Below, piece after piece: positions 35,115 to 44,433 of a stretch of DNA of 64,000 nt. The number at the start of each line of letters is the position of its first letter. Position 1 is the stretch's first letter. The notes under the pieces are model-generated. The model was not told the origin of the DNA, searched no databases, and was given only the letters and a program-made list of their open reading frames with translations. A program made the position numbers and the translations under genes. The DNA lies in assembly GCA_964560875.1 (NCBI GenBank), contig CAZLMW010000007.1, positions 35,976-99,975 on the forward strand, written 5' to 3'. The stretch comes from CAZLMW01 sp964560875 (GTDB lineage Bacteria; Myxococcota_A; UBA9042).

Positions 35115-37427
35115 ATGACGCCCAGTCCGCGCACTGCAAAGCCGACAAAAGCGCTGTTTGCCGCACTCGCCGCAACAGCGCTGCTGATCCCGATCAGCGC
35201 GTCCGCCGCCCCGGTCGCCAACCTCTATGTGGTCAAGACCGTCGACTTCGGCGGAGTCTCCGTCCCGATGGTGGTGCCGGTCGAAGAGCCAGGCCTCGCC
35301 GATTCAGCCGTCGCCCTCCGCCCCAAACGTGCCTACGACGCGCTCAAGGCCCGCAATGGCGCCGCTTATGGCAACTCGAGCCTGCGTGTCGCCGGCACCC
35401 GCGCGACCCTCGTCATCGACCAGAAAGCCGACGCCGATCGCGTCATCGCCGAGGTCTTTTGGACCCTGTCATCGCTCGGCGTCACCGAACTGCAGGCACC
35501 CCCTGCGATCCGTGGACCCGTCGGGCTCGAGCACATCGGTTACGGCGCCAACGTCCCGATGCTCACCGTTTACGATCTGCTGTCGTTCGCCAAGGCGTCC
35601 AAGCTGCCGTCGCAGTCGTTCGTCGTCGTCGCCGGAAAGCCGGTGCCCTCCCAAGATGCCGCCAACCGCCTCGCCAAGGGCGACAACGTGATGCGCAAGA
35701 AGCTCAGCGAAGCGATCGCTGGCAACGCGCTGCGTCCGAAGATGGCCGTCATCCGCGCCGTCAAACGAGCCAAGGTCCGCAAGGCCTACAAACTCAAGGC
35801 CGACGACGTGCTGCCCGCGCTCACCGATCATCGCCTGAACGTGCGCCTCGAGGCGCTCGATGCGGTCATCCAGGCCGGCGTCCGCGGCAACAAACCGGCC
35901 GTGGCGGCGCTCGAAAAGGTCGTCGAAACAGACACCGACACCGGTATCAAGCTGCGCGCGGTCAAGGCCCTGTCGGTCGCGGGCGTCAAGAAATACAACG
36001 ACCTGCTGCAGGCCGAGAAGTTGCGCACCGGCAGCGTCGGAGAGGCGCTCAAGGCCGTCGACGTCCTGAGCAAGTCCAAGCAGGTCGCGATCGCGGCACC
36101 CGCGTTGGCCAGCGCGCTCTCCCACGGCGAACACAGCGTGCGTGAAGCCGCCTACAAGGGCCTGGTGACGATGAAGCAGTACGAGGTGCTCTTCAAAGCC
36201 CTCGACAACCCGTCGCTCAACGCAGACATGCGCGAAAAAGTCGCGGGCGTGCTCGTCAAGAACGGCAGCGACGAGGCGCGCGACGCCGCGCTTGAGTTCC
36301 TCATCACCAAGGGCAGCGTCAACGGCGCTATCTCCGCCGCCCAGGAGTACGGCAAGCGCGGTTCGAAGGCCGCCACGCCTCACCTTATCTTCGCGCTGCG
36401 CCACAACGCCGTGATGGTGCGTCGCTCGGTCGCCAAGGCCCTCGCGATGATCAAGGACGAGCGCGCGATCGTGCCGCTCGCCGACGCCGCCCAGGCCAAG
36501 CGCGCCGACGAGGACTTCATGATGGCCGCCGCCTCCGAGATCATGAAGACGCTGCGGCTCGACCAGGTCCGCCGCCTCGCCAAGTCCCGCAATATGATCG
36601 TCAAGCGGATGGCGGTGATGAGCCTCGCGCCCTTCGCCAAGGGCAACCCGGCCGTCATTCAGCTGCTGATCAGCGAGATGAACAGCCCCAACCAGGACAT
36701 CAAGCGCGCCGCCGTGTTCGCCCTCGCCCGCATCGAAGGCCAGGGTCTCGCGCCCGAGCTCGCCAAGCTCATCACCGATCGCGACGCCGATATTCGTGAG
36801 CAGGTGGCCGTCGCGCTCGGCAACGCCGAAGACAGCTACTCCAAGGCCGGTGACCAGCTCGTCCAGATGATGCGCGACCGCGAAAAGAAGGTCCGCGTCG
36901 CCGCCATCCTCGGGATCGCCAAGCGCAAGTACCAGCCGGCCCTTCGCAACCTGTCGCGCATGACCAGCTACCCCGATATGTTCATCCTGCGCGCCGTCTT
37001 CACCGCGTTGCTCGCGCTCGAGACGCCCGACAACACCGCCAAGCTGCGGCGCGCGTTTCGCAGCGGCATGATCAAGCGCGACTCCAAGGTGCGCCTGCTC
37101 TGCCTCAAGTCGCTGTCCAAGGGCACCAGCAAGGAAGACCTCGAGGCGATCCGCAACGCCTCGTTCGACCAGAGCAAGGACGTCAAGTTCGCCGCGATCG
37201 CCGCGCTCAAAGGCAGCAGGCTGGCCGAGGCGATGGAGGTCTTGGGCCTGTGGTTTGGCGACGAGAACCACAAGGTTCGTGAGGCCGCCCTCGACGCCTT
37301 GTTTGCGATCCCCGTGCCGCCCGACTGGAAGTCGCGCAAGAAGCGTTACATGAACGACTTCATCAATACGCCCAACCAGCCCGCGCCGCTGGTCGCCAAG
37401 GCCAAGGGCCTGCTCGGCAAGATCTAG
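35115..37427 (+). CDS. Exported HEAT-repeat protein
   Basis: 770 residues with GGAGG eight bases before the ATG. A signal peptide (LFAALAATALLIPISASAAP) is followed by a small beta-rich region (residues 35-170), then HEAT/PBS-lyase-type repeats to the end, each of about 30-35 residues with DxxxRxxAxxAL phrasing (DIKRAAVFALARIEG, DADIREQVAVALGNA). The repeats form a superhelical protein-binding surface, presumably periplasmic. The partner is unknown. The next small exported protein follows after 36 bp. Confidence 0.8.
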   Translation: MTPSPRTAKPTKALFAALAATALLIPISASAAPVANLYVVKTVDFGGVSVPMVVPVEEPGLADSAVALRPKRAYDALKARNGAAYGNSSLRVAGTRATLVIDQKADADRVIAEVFWTLSSLGVTELQAPPAIRGPVGLEHIGYGANVPMLTVYDLLSFAKASKLPSQSFVVVAGKPVPSQDAANRLAKGDNVMRKKLSEAIAGNALRPKMAVIRAVKRAKVRKAYKLKADDVLPALTDHRLNVRLEALDAVIQAGVRGNKPAVAALEKVVETDTDTGIKLRAVKALSVAGVKKYNDLLQAEKLRTGSVGEALKAVDVLSKSKQVAIAAPALASALSHGEHSVREAAYKGLVTMKQYEVLFKALDNPSLNADMREKVAGVLVKNGSDEARDAALEFLITKGSVNGAISAAQEYGKRGSKAATPHLIFALRHNAVMVRRSVAKALAMIKDERAIVPLADAAQAKRADEDFMMAAASEIMKTLRLDQVRRLAKSRNMIVKRMAVMSLAPFAKGNPAVIQLLISEMNSPNQDIKRAAVFALARIEGQGLAPELAKLITDRDADIREQVAVALGNAEDSYSKAGDQLVQMMRDREKKVRVAAILGIAKRKYQPALRNLSRMTSYPDMFILRAVFTALLALETPDNTAKLRRAFRSGMIKRDSKVRLLCLKSLSKGTSKEDLEAIRNASFDQSKDVKFAAIAALKGSRLAEAMEVLGLWFGDENHKVREAALDALFAIPVPPDWKSRKKRYMNDFINTPNQPAPLVAKAKGLLGKI

Positions 37428-37463
37428 CCCCGTCCGCGCCTCCACCTCGACCGAGGACTCCCC

Positions 37464-38144
37464 ATGAAGACGATGATGATGACGCGCCGGCTGGCGTGGG
37501 TGGCGACCTGTGCCTGCCTGCTGGTTGGTCCCGTCCTGGTAATGCCGACCGCGGCGACCGCCAAAGCCAAGAACACGCCGCGCAAACGCGTGCGAAAAGC
37601 CCATAAATCCAGCAAGAAAGCGAAGGCAGGGTCCAAAAAGGCGAAGAAATCGAGCTCGAAAAGGGGGGCCGCGTCTCTCGGCCGCGACGCCAAGGCCTTG
37701 CAGACATGGCTGCGCGCTGAGATGGCGGCGGCCAAGAAGAAGGGCAAGTCGCCGGATGTGGCCACACAGCTGCTCGCCGGGTTGTTTCAGCTCGGCATCC
37801 CCAACCTCGTGCACGGTCACTACGCGCTCGCGGGGACGGGCTATGCGCTGCAGAGCGGCAAGATGACCCAAGCCAACGTCGCCGCGGTTGCTGGAGATGT
37901 CGGGCGCAACCTCGCGGCCATTGGGACCATCTACAAGGCGCTGGGCGCCAAACCTGAGCTCAAGGGGCAGATCGGCACGGTGTTTACGCAGCTCGCCAAG
38001 CTGACCGTTGCCGGAACCAAAGCAGCTGCGGCACTCAAAGCCTACGCAGGCAGCCCGAACAACCAGGCCAGCGCCTCGGCCTTCGATCGCGACCTCGAAG
38101 CGTTTCGTGGGTCGATCCAGACGGTCTTACAACAGATGCGGTAG
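37464..38144 (+). CDS. Small exported basic protein
   Basis: 226 residues. A signal peptide (WVATCACLLVGPVLVMPTAA, cleavage near ATA) is followed by a very basic Lys/Ser/Arg stretch (residues 33-68). The remainder is a helical Ala/Gly-rich segment (VATQLLAGLFQLGIPNLVHG). No family is recognised. The basic segment could contact nucleic acid, LPS or peptidoglycan. It is probably co-transcribed with the HEAT-repeat gene. Confidence 0.55.
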   Translation: MKTMMMTRRLAWVATCACLLVGPVLVMPTAATAKAKNTPRKRVRKAHKSSKKAKAGSKKAKKSSSKRGAASLGRDAKALQTWLRAEMAAAKKKGKSPDVATQLLAGLFQLGIPNLVHGHYALAGTGYALQSGKMTQANVAAVAGDVGRNLAAIGTIYKALGAKPELKGQIGTVFTQLAKLTVAGTKAAAALKAYAGSPNNQASASAFDRDLEAFRGSIQTVLQQMR

Positions 38145-38316
38145 CGCACCGGGGAAACCGGTTTCGCACACCGCCCTGTTCAAGTCTGAGGCTTGCGCAA
38201 GCCCTCCTCGGCCGCAACAGCGCCACGTTCTGCTACGTGCTCTCTCCACGCAGCGTTTCAACGGTTCTGTGGCCACCGAGGCGGTAACCACTATGCTGCT
38301 TGGGCTGGGGGGGAAT

Positions 38317-41300
38317 ATGCGCACCAACTGGATACGCCGATCGGGGCTCCGTCTCTTGTCTTCACACCTCGTTGTCGGGTTGGCCGCCATCGCGATCGCG
38401 GTGTCCGGCTGCGGCGACGACACGACCGGCGAGCAAATCGAATCGACCCTCGATGGTGCCGGTGGCGACGGCGGTCTGCTCGATGACGCCGCGATCGCCG
38501 ACGCCCTGGCACATGTCGACAGCGGGTCAGCTGACATTGGCGAGGACGCGGCCGATGACACGAGCGACCACGATGCCGGCGCTTCGGACAGCGAGGGGTT
38601 GTGCATCGCGGCCGGGGAATTCGGCTGTCCGTGCACCAACAACGGCGACTGCGATTCGTCGTTTTGCCTCGAATCGGCCGACGGCAAAGTCTGCTCGAAG
38701 ACGTGCGTTGAAGACTGTCCAACCGGGTTCCGCTGCCGATCCGTCAACGGCGGCGGCGGCGATCTCGTGAGCCTGTGCGTGCCCGAACACGCCCGCTTGT
38801 GCGACCCGTGCAAAGGCGACGGCGACTGCAATGGGCCCCAAGGCGGCGGCGGCGCGGTGTGTCGGGACCATGTGGTCGACGGCGCCCTGGTCGGTCGCTT
38901 CTGCGCGACGTCCTGCAAAGCCGACAGCGACTGTCCCGGCGCCTACTCCTGCTCCAAAGCGACCGACGGCAAGGGTCACTGCGTACTCAAGACGGGCACG
39001 TGCGGCTGTTCCAAGCGGGCCGTCGCCGCGAAGCTGGCCACAACATGCAGCACAAAGAACGCGATCGGCGCCTGCACCGGGCAGCGATCATGCGGCGCCA
39101 AGGGGTTGACCGCCTGCGACGCACCCGCCGCCGTGTCCGAGACGTGCGATGGCGCCGACAACGACTGCGATGGCCAGGTCGACTCCCCCACCAAAGGGCT
39201 GTGCGATGACCTCAACAGCTGCACGGCCGATAGCTGCACCGCCGGCAAATGCGGTCACATCAACATCGACGCCGCCTGCGATGACGGCGACAAGTGCACC
39301 GAAAAGGACGCCTGCAGCAAGGGCGTCTGCGGGGGCGCGAAGGTGGTCTGCGACGACAACGATGTCTGCACCGACGACGCCTGCGATGCCAAGACCGGCT
39401 GTTTCACCAAGCCCAACTCCGCGGCCTGCGACGACGGCGATGTGTGTTCGGTCAAGGACGCCTGCAAGGGCGGCGCGTGCTTACCTGGAGCGGCGACCGT
39501 TTGTGACGACGGCAACCTGTGCACCAACGACGCGTGCGACGCCAAGAAGGGGTGCGTTGCCAAGGACAACAAGCTGCCGTGCGACGACAACGATGCCTGC
39601 ACCGGCGCCGATACTTGCGCGGCCGGCTCCTGCGTTGGCGCCAAGGCGATCTGTGACGACGGCAACCTGTGCACCGATGACGCATGTCTGCCGGCCTCGG
39701 GCTGCACGATCACGACCAACAACGACGTCTGCAGCGACAACAACGCCTGCACAGTCGGGGACGTGTGCGGTGGCGGCTCGTGCAAACCGGGCAAGGCGCT
39801 CGCGTGTGACGACGGCAAACATTGCACCGACGATTCGTGCGACGCGGCGAAAGGGTGTGTGACCAAGGACAACACGCTGCCGTGCGACGACGGGACGATC
39901 TGCACGGTCGGGGATGTGTGCGCGGCGGGGGGCTGCAAGCCCGGCAAGAAGCTCACGTGCGCCGACGGCAACGGCTGCACCAACGACGCGTGCGACGCCA
40001 AGAAGGGATGTTTGTTTCTGCCCAACGCCGCTTCGTGCACCGACAACAACGCGTGCACCGCGGGCGACGGCTGCAAAGGCGGCTTGTGTAAACCCGGCAA
40101 GGCGATCGGTTGCGACGACGGCAACGGCTGCACCGACGACAGCTGTGATCCGGCGAAGGGATGCGTGAACAAGCCCAACAGCGCGGCCTGTTCGGACGGC
40201 TCGGTTTGCACCGTCGGCGACATCTGCAAGTTGGGATTGGGCGGAAAACCCGGTTGCGCGGCGGGCCCGACCCAAGAATGCGACGACGGCAACGGCTGCA
40301 CGGCCGACAGTTGCGACGCCAAGAAGGGCTGCGTTCACACCCCCAACACTTCGCCCTGCACCGACGACAACGCCTGCACGCTCAAGGACGTGTGCGCCGC
40401 CGGGGCCTGCAAACCGGGCAAAGCGCGGCTTTGCGACGACGGCAAGGTTTGCACCAACGATGCGTGCGACGCCAAGAAGGGCTGCGTCACGACCACCAAC
40501 AAGGCCGCCTGCGCCGACGGCAACGCCTGCACGACCACGGACCGCTGCGACGCCGGCAGCTGCAAGTCGACCGGCCAACTCAGTTGCGCCGACGGCAACC
40601 CGTGCACCGACGACAGCTGCGACCCGAAAAAGGGCTGCGTGTTCAAGGCCAACACCGCCAGCTGCAGCGACAACAACGCTTGCACCACCGGCGATCGCTG
40701 CGTGGCCGGCGTGTGCACGCCCAAGTCACCGAGCAAGTGCGACGACGCCAACCTCTGCACGACCGAAACCTGCGATCCGAAGAGCGGCTGCAAGAAGACC
40801 AACAACAGCGCACCTTGCACCGATGGCTCGGTCTGCACGGTCGGCGATTTGTGTTCGGGCGGAACCTGCAAGGCCGGCGCAAAACAAGCGTGCAACGACG
40901 GCAACGGGTGCACCGCCGACAGCTGCGACGCCAAGAAGGGCTGTCAGCACAAGGCGAACACGGCCGCTTGCTCCGACGGCAACAAGTGCACGGTCAAGGA
41001 CGTCTGCGGCGGCGGCAAATGCCAGCCCGGTAAGGCGCTTGTCTGCAACGACGGCAAGGTCTGCACAACCGATAGCTGCGATGCCAGCAAGGGCTGCCAG
41101 GTCAGCAACAACACGTTCGGTTGCGACGACGGTTCGGTCTGTACGGTCGGCGACCGCTGCAGCGGAGGGGTCTGCAAGGCCGGCAAGGCGGTGGTCTGCA
41201 ACGACGGCAACGTGTGCACCGACGACAGCTGCGACGCCAAGACCGGCTGCAAGCAGATCAACAACACCAAGCCGTGTCCGGACAGCGACAAATGCACCAC

Positions 41301-43143
41301 CAAGGAGACGTGCAAGGGCGGCCAATGCAGCAAGGCGAAGGTCAGCTGTGACGACGCCAATCCGTGCACCCTCAACTCCTGCGCGAGCGCGACCGGGTGC
41401 AAAACGACGGCGCTCAAGGACCACACCACCTGCAGCAGCGATAGCAGCAAGTGGTGCGTTGCGGCCAAGTGCGTCGTCCGCTGCCCCAAGGCGTTTTCCG
41501 GAACGGTGTCGGATGGTTCGCTGACCGCGGGGAGCGATCTGCACTACCAGTACAGCCCGGTCACGGCTGCCAAGGGTGTGATTCGAGCGAACTGGCCGGC
41601 CCAGGGGACCGGTGTTACGGGCTACGAGGTCGCGATCGGCACGTCCAAGGGCGCGTCGAACGTCGCTGGATTCAAGCTTGTCGGGAAGGTCACAAGTGCG
41701 CAGTTGGGTGGTTTGACGCTCAAGGGCGCGTGGACGGGTACGCGCTATTTCGTGACGGTTCGCGGCGTGTGCCCGGGCGGGACGAAGACCCCTGCGGCGA
41801 GCTCAAACGGCGTGCAGATCGCCGAAAAAGCGAACTTTGACGGCACGATCAGCGGCTTGCGAACGCCCGACAGCCAGGGCGGTCACAGCGCCAACTGGCC
41901 GACCAACGGCCAGCATGCGATCTACGGAAAGCACTACTTCGAGACGGTGAACATCAAGGCTGGCACCACGGTCAAGGTGCAGGGCTGGGGCCGTGTGCAG
42001 AAGGCTGGCCAGGGCATCTCGTCGTCGTCGTCCGCGGTCAAATCGCCCGCTGATGGCTGGCTTGCGCTGTACGCTAACACGGTCGTTATCGACGGCACGA
42101 TCACGGCGTCCGGTCGCGGCTACGGCGGCGGCGGCGGCGGCGGTGGCGGATCGGTTTCCACGGCGCGGCAGGGCCATGGTGGCGGCAGCGGGCTCGGTGG
42201 CCAGGGCGGCAACGGCGAAGGACATAGCGGCGGTGGCGGCGGTGGATCGCCGTACGGAAAGGGCGGCAGCGGCGGTCAAGGCAGCGGCGGGTCGGGCAAC
42301 ATGCTCGGCGCCGGAAGCGGGTCCACGACGTGCGGCGGACGCGCAGGACGCAACGGCGGCGATGGCCCGGTGAGCGATATCGGACGCAGCGGCGGGACCG
42401 CGTCGAGCGGCAAAGCCGGGCCTGGCGGCGCTGGCGAGTACGCGCGCGGCGGCGGCAACGGTGTGCACGCTTGCGACAGCTGGTCGGGCGGCGGTGGCGG
42501 TGGCTACGGCGCTGGCGGCGGTGGCGGCACGCAGTGGCAGGGCCCCGGAACCGATGCCGGTGGCGGCGGCGGTGGCGGCACTGGCGGCCAGGGCGGTGGA
42601 CATACGGCCAACGGCGGGCGCGGAGCGGGTCCATTCGGCGGCAAGGGCGGCGGCGCGAACAGCAGCGCAGGCGGCGATGGCGGTTACCGCGCCGGTGGCG
42701 GCAACGGCGATAGCAGCAAAGATCGGACCCTCTACCTCGGGTCGGGCGGCGGCGGTGGTGGCGCCGGACGGCAGGAGACGGGCGGCGGCGGTGGTTCCGC
42801 TGGCGGTGGGTCGATCCTCGTGCACGGCGCCGTCTCGGTCGCGATCGGTAAGACCGGAAAGCTGCTGGCAAACGGCGCTGGCGCTGGCGGCGGTGGGCGC
42901 GACAACGGCGGCGGCACAACCGGTCATCGCGGCGGACGCGGTGGCGGCGGCGGGCTCCTCGTCGAAGCGCGCAGCGTGAAGGTGATGTCCGGTGCCGTGC
43001 TGTCCAGCCGCGGCGGTGACGGCATCAAGTCGATCGGCGGGACCCTGAAGCTGTTCTACGACAAGTACGCCGGCAGCAAGCCGTCGGTGTCCCTGGTCGG
43101 TCGCCTCTTCGACGCGGGCAAGGGCAGCTACAAGGCGCCATAA
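38317..43143 (+). CDS. Giant cysteine-repeat lipoprotein with glycine-rich C terminus
   Basis: 1608 residues. The ATG at 38317 has a G-run ribosome site and gives a signal ending in the lipobox IAVSGC. Residues 90-290 hold Cys-rich modules and one MopE-type motif (CDGADNDCDGQVD). Residues 296-1038 contain 29 CxDGNxCTxDxC-type repeats. The two kinds alternate: a 26-residue form with DDSCDAKKGC and a 25-residue form with VGDVCxxGxCKPGKA. The Asp-rich loops resemble calcium-binding loops. A beta-sandwich-like part (about 1060-1165) and a glycine-rich region (about 1266-1550) with HGGGSGLGGQGG-type runs follow. A surface or adhesive role is inferred. Confidence 0.85.
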   Translation: MRTNWIRRSGLRLLSSHLVVGLAAIAIAVSGCGDDTTGEQIESTLDGAGGDGGLLDDAAIADALAHVDSGSADIGEDAADDTSDHDAGASDSEGLCIAAGEFGCPCTNNGDCDSSFCLESADGKVCSKTCVEDCPTGFRCRSVNGGGGDLVSLCVPEHARLCDPCKGDGDCNGPQGGGGAVCRDHVVDGALVGRFCATSCKADSDCPGAYSCSKATDGKGHCVLKTGTCGCSKRAVAAKLATTCSTKNAIGACTGQRSCGAKGLTACDAPAAVSETCDGADNDCDGQVDSPTKGLCDDLNSCTADSCTAGKCGHINIDAACDDGDKCTEKDACSKGVCGGAKVVCDDNDVCTDDACDAKTGCFTKPNSAACDDGDVCSVKDACKGGACLPGAATVCDDGNLCTNDACDAKKGCVAKDNKLPCDDNDACTGADTCAAGSCVGAKAICDDGNLCTDDACLPASGCTITTNNDVCSDNNACTVGDVCGGGSCKPGKALACDDGKHCTDDSCDAAKGCVTKDNTLPCDDGTICTVGDVCAAGGCKPGKKLTCADGNGCTNDACDAKKGCLFLPNAASCTDNNACTAGDGCKGGLCKPGKAIGCDDGNGCTDDSCDPAKGCVNKPNSAACSDGSVCTVGDICKLGLGGKPGCAAGPTQECDDGNGCTADSCDAKKGCVHTPNTSPCTDDNACTLKDVCAAGACKPGKARLCDDGKVCTNDACDAKKGCVTTTNKAACADGNACTTTDRCDAGSCKSTGQLSCADGNPCTDDSCDPKKGCVFKANTASCSDNNACTTGDRCVAGVCTPKSPSKCDDANLCTTETCDPKSGCKKTNNSAPCTDGSVCTVGDLCSGGTCKAGAKQACNDGNGCTADSCDAKKGCQHKANTAACSDGNKCTVKDVCGGGKCQPGKALVCNDGKVCTTDSCDASKGCQVSNNTFGCDDGSVCTVGDRCSGGVCKAGKAVVCNDGNVCTDDSCDAKTGCKQINNTKPCPDSDKCTTKETCKGGQCSKAKVSCDDANPCTLNSCASATGCKTTALKDHTTCSSDSSKWCVAAKCVVRCPKAFSGTVSDGSLTAGSDLHYQYSPVTAAKGVIRANWPAQGTGVTGYEVAIGTSKGASNVAGFKLVGKVTSAQLGGLTLKGAWTGTRYFVTVRGVCPGGTKTPAASSNGVQIAEKANFDGTISGLRTPDSQGGHSANWPTNGQHAIYGKHYFETVNIKAGTTVKVQGWGRVQKAGQGISSSSSAVKSPADGWLALYANTVVIDGTITASGRGYGGGGGGGGGSVSTARQGHGGGSGLGGQGGNGEGHSGGGGGGSPYGKGGSGGQGSGGSGNMLGAGSGSTTCGGRAGRNGGDGPVSDIGRSGGTASSGKAGPGGAGEYARGGGNGVHACDSWSGGGGGGYGAGGGGGTQWQGPGTDAGGGGGGGTGGQGGGHTANGGRGAGPFGGKGGGANSSAGGDGGYRAGGGNGDSSKDRTLYLGSGGGGGGAGRQETGGGGGSAGGGSILVHGAVSVAIGKTGKLLANGAGAGGGGRDNGGGTTGHRGGRGGGGGLLVEARSVKVMSGAVLSSRGGDGIKSIGGTLKLFYDKYAGSKPSVSLVGRLFDAGKGSYKAP
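39202..41430 (+). repeat. In-gene tandem array encoding 29 Cys-repeats
   Basis: DNA behind the 29 consecutive cysteine units of the lipoprotein. Units alternate between two types, so the effective period is about 153 bp. Near-identical stretches such as GACGCCAAGAAGGGCTG recur in most odd units. Such DNA can recombine, so repeat number may vary between strains. Confidence 0.85.
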
Positions 43144-43280
43144 GAGCGGGTGCGGATCGTTTGAGTTGGGCAGGTCCGCAGCGCCACATGTGTCCGTCTG
43201 GGGATCGGCAAAGCCGCGATGCTGGAGGCTCGCCTGGCGCGCAGCAGCGCTCGCGCTGCGAAGAAAACCAACAACGCATT

Positions 43281-43341
43281 GGGTGCGGCTCGACTCGGGA
43301 GGGCGGCGCGGCAGCGCCCCGGACCGAGGCGCGCCGCACCC
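43281..43341. terminator. Long GC-rich hairpin between convergent genes
   Basis: GGGTGCGGC (43281-43289) pairs perfectly with GCCGCACCC (43333-43341) around a GC-rich, partly self-paired interior. It lies between the convergent Cys-repeat and DUF3179 genes. No T tract is present. It is a plausible bidirectional terminator. Confidence 0.45.
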
Positions 43342-43349
43342 CATAAGAG

Positions 43350-44303
43350 CTATTTGTTTGCTGTCGCTGGTGGGCGCCAGATCTCGCAGCCCGGGTACGT
43401 GAACGAAAAGCCGTACCACCGCATCAGGGCTTGCAGCGGCAGCTCGTTTGTGTCTTTCCAGCGGGCGACCGGCACCCCGGCCTCCTTGTCGTTGACGATG
43501 ACGACCAAGCGGCCCTCCACCGTGTCTTCCAGACGGTCTGGCAGGCTGTCGAAAGGATAGAATCGCCGCGTCTTGCCGACCATGATCCCGAGGCCGGAGA
43601 CGTGCGCGCCGAGCCGTTCGTCGGCCTTGCCCTGGGTCTTTTCAAAGCCGGGTGGGTACCAGCCGCCACTTTGGTAGCGATTGCCCGTGAGCCACGCGAA
43701 GATGCGGCCTTTTAGAGGCGGTTTGCTGATCGCGATCTGCAGCGTTGGCCACCGCTTGAGCGCTTTTTTGACGGTGACGATCTCGAGCGCAAACGCCTGC
43801 ATCTGCAACCCGATCCTGGGTCCGTACAGCGCCTTGCCGGTGATGTGATCCCAATAGGTGCGCGTCTCGTCGTCGATGAGCAGGACGAGCCCATTGAACA
43901 GCCCGCCCGCTGAGAAGTGCCGCACCGCGCCGTCGATGACCGGGATGAGACCCACCCCGCTGTGACAAACGGGTCAGTAGCTGACCAGGTAAGGTTGCCC
44001 CGCCAGCTTGCCCTGCGCGAGGTGGTGGTAGTTCATCTGGGTGGTCGACAACGCGATGCGCGCCCCGCCCCGTTCGACGATCATGAGCAGCTCGTCGTCG
44101 TCCATGCCCTGTTGCGCCAGCGGCACGCCCCGGTCGGGCACGGAAAAGCGCTGGAACATGTCGGGCCGGTCGAGCTTGGCGCGCCTGGCGTCAAAGCCCT
44201 CGGCCGCCTTGTAGTGGGCCGTATTCATCGCGCCTCCACATCCGCTGGCGAGCACCGCCACAAGCAAGATGGACACCGTGGCCAGACTGCAAACCCCTCG
44301 CAT
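43350..44303 (-). CDS. DUF3179 lipoprotein, predicted selenoprotein (UGA read as Sec110)
   Basis: 317 residues if the in-frame TGA at 43974-43976 is read as selenocysteine; otherwise it appears as two ORFs in the same frame (43974-44303 and 43350-43955). Residues 1-22 are a lipoprotein signal ending LASGC. The chain is colinear with DUF3179 across the UGA. MDDDELLMIVERGGARIALS and NYHHLAQGKLAGQPYLVSY precede it; P-V-C-H-S-G and then GGLFNGLVLLIDDETRTYWD follow. The family motif Y-C-P-x-C becomes Y-Sec110-P-V-C113. A SECIS-like hairpin lies just after the UGA. A periplasmic redox role is inferred from the Sec-x-x-Cys pair. It is downstream of the histidine kinase on the same strand, with a weak ribosome site at the chosen start. 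Confidence 0.8.
43941..43959 (-). promoter_or_regulatory. Bacterial SECIS-like element
   Basis: On the minus strand, CGGGGU pairs with AUCCCG (6 bp, one G-U) around a 7-nt loop, GGGUCUC. The loop contains GGUCU, the SelB-contacting loop motif of the E. coli fdhF SECIS. Fourteen nucleotides separate the UGA from the stem and 21 separate it from GGUCU; in fdhF as I recall it the latter is 18. It lies inside the coding sequence, as bacterial SECIS elements do. Confidence 0.75.
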
Positions 44304-44433
44304 GGCTCGACTGTGCCCGGGGATCGCGCGGAGGCCAAGCGACGGGCGATCGCGCCCAAGCGGCGTGATCGAGGCCAATCGGCAAGACCTGCGATGGCAG
44401 CGGCGGCTGTGGCTGAGGATCACCGCGCGCCGA

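Noticed and set aside
35469..37871. 800-residue minus-strand ORF opposite the HEAT-repeat gene
   Set aside because: High-GC shadow frame. The plus strand has a ribosome site, signal peptide and clear HEAT repeats.
39202..41430. Regular DNA repeats as CRISPR or mobile repeats
   Set aside because: They are in frame, encode conserved cysteine units and vary at synonymous sites; this is a protein repeat.
41803..43419. Ala-rich minus-strand ORF
   Set aside because: Antisense of the glycine codons in the Cys-repeat lipoprotein; no start signal or domain.
43350..44303. DUF3179 locus as a pseudogene or sequencing error
   Set aside because: Only one stop is present, no frameshift, both halves are well conserved, the stop is UGA at the redox Cys and a SECIS-type hairpin follows. 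Machinery genes elsewhere in the genome are still needed for proof.
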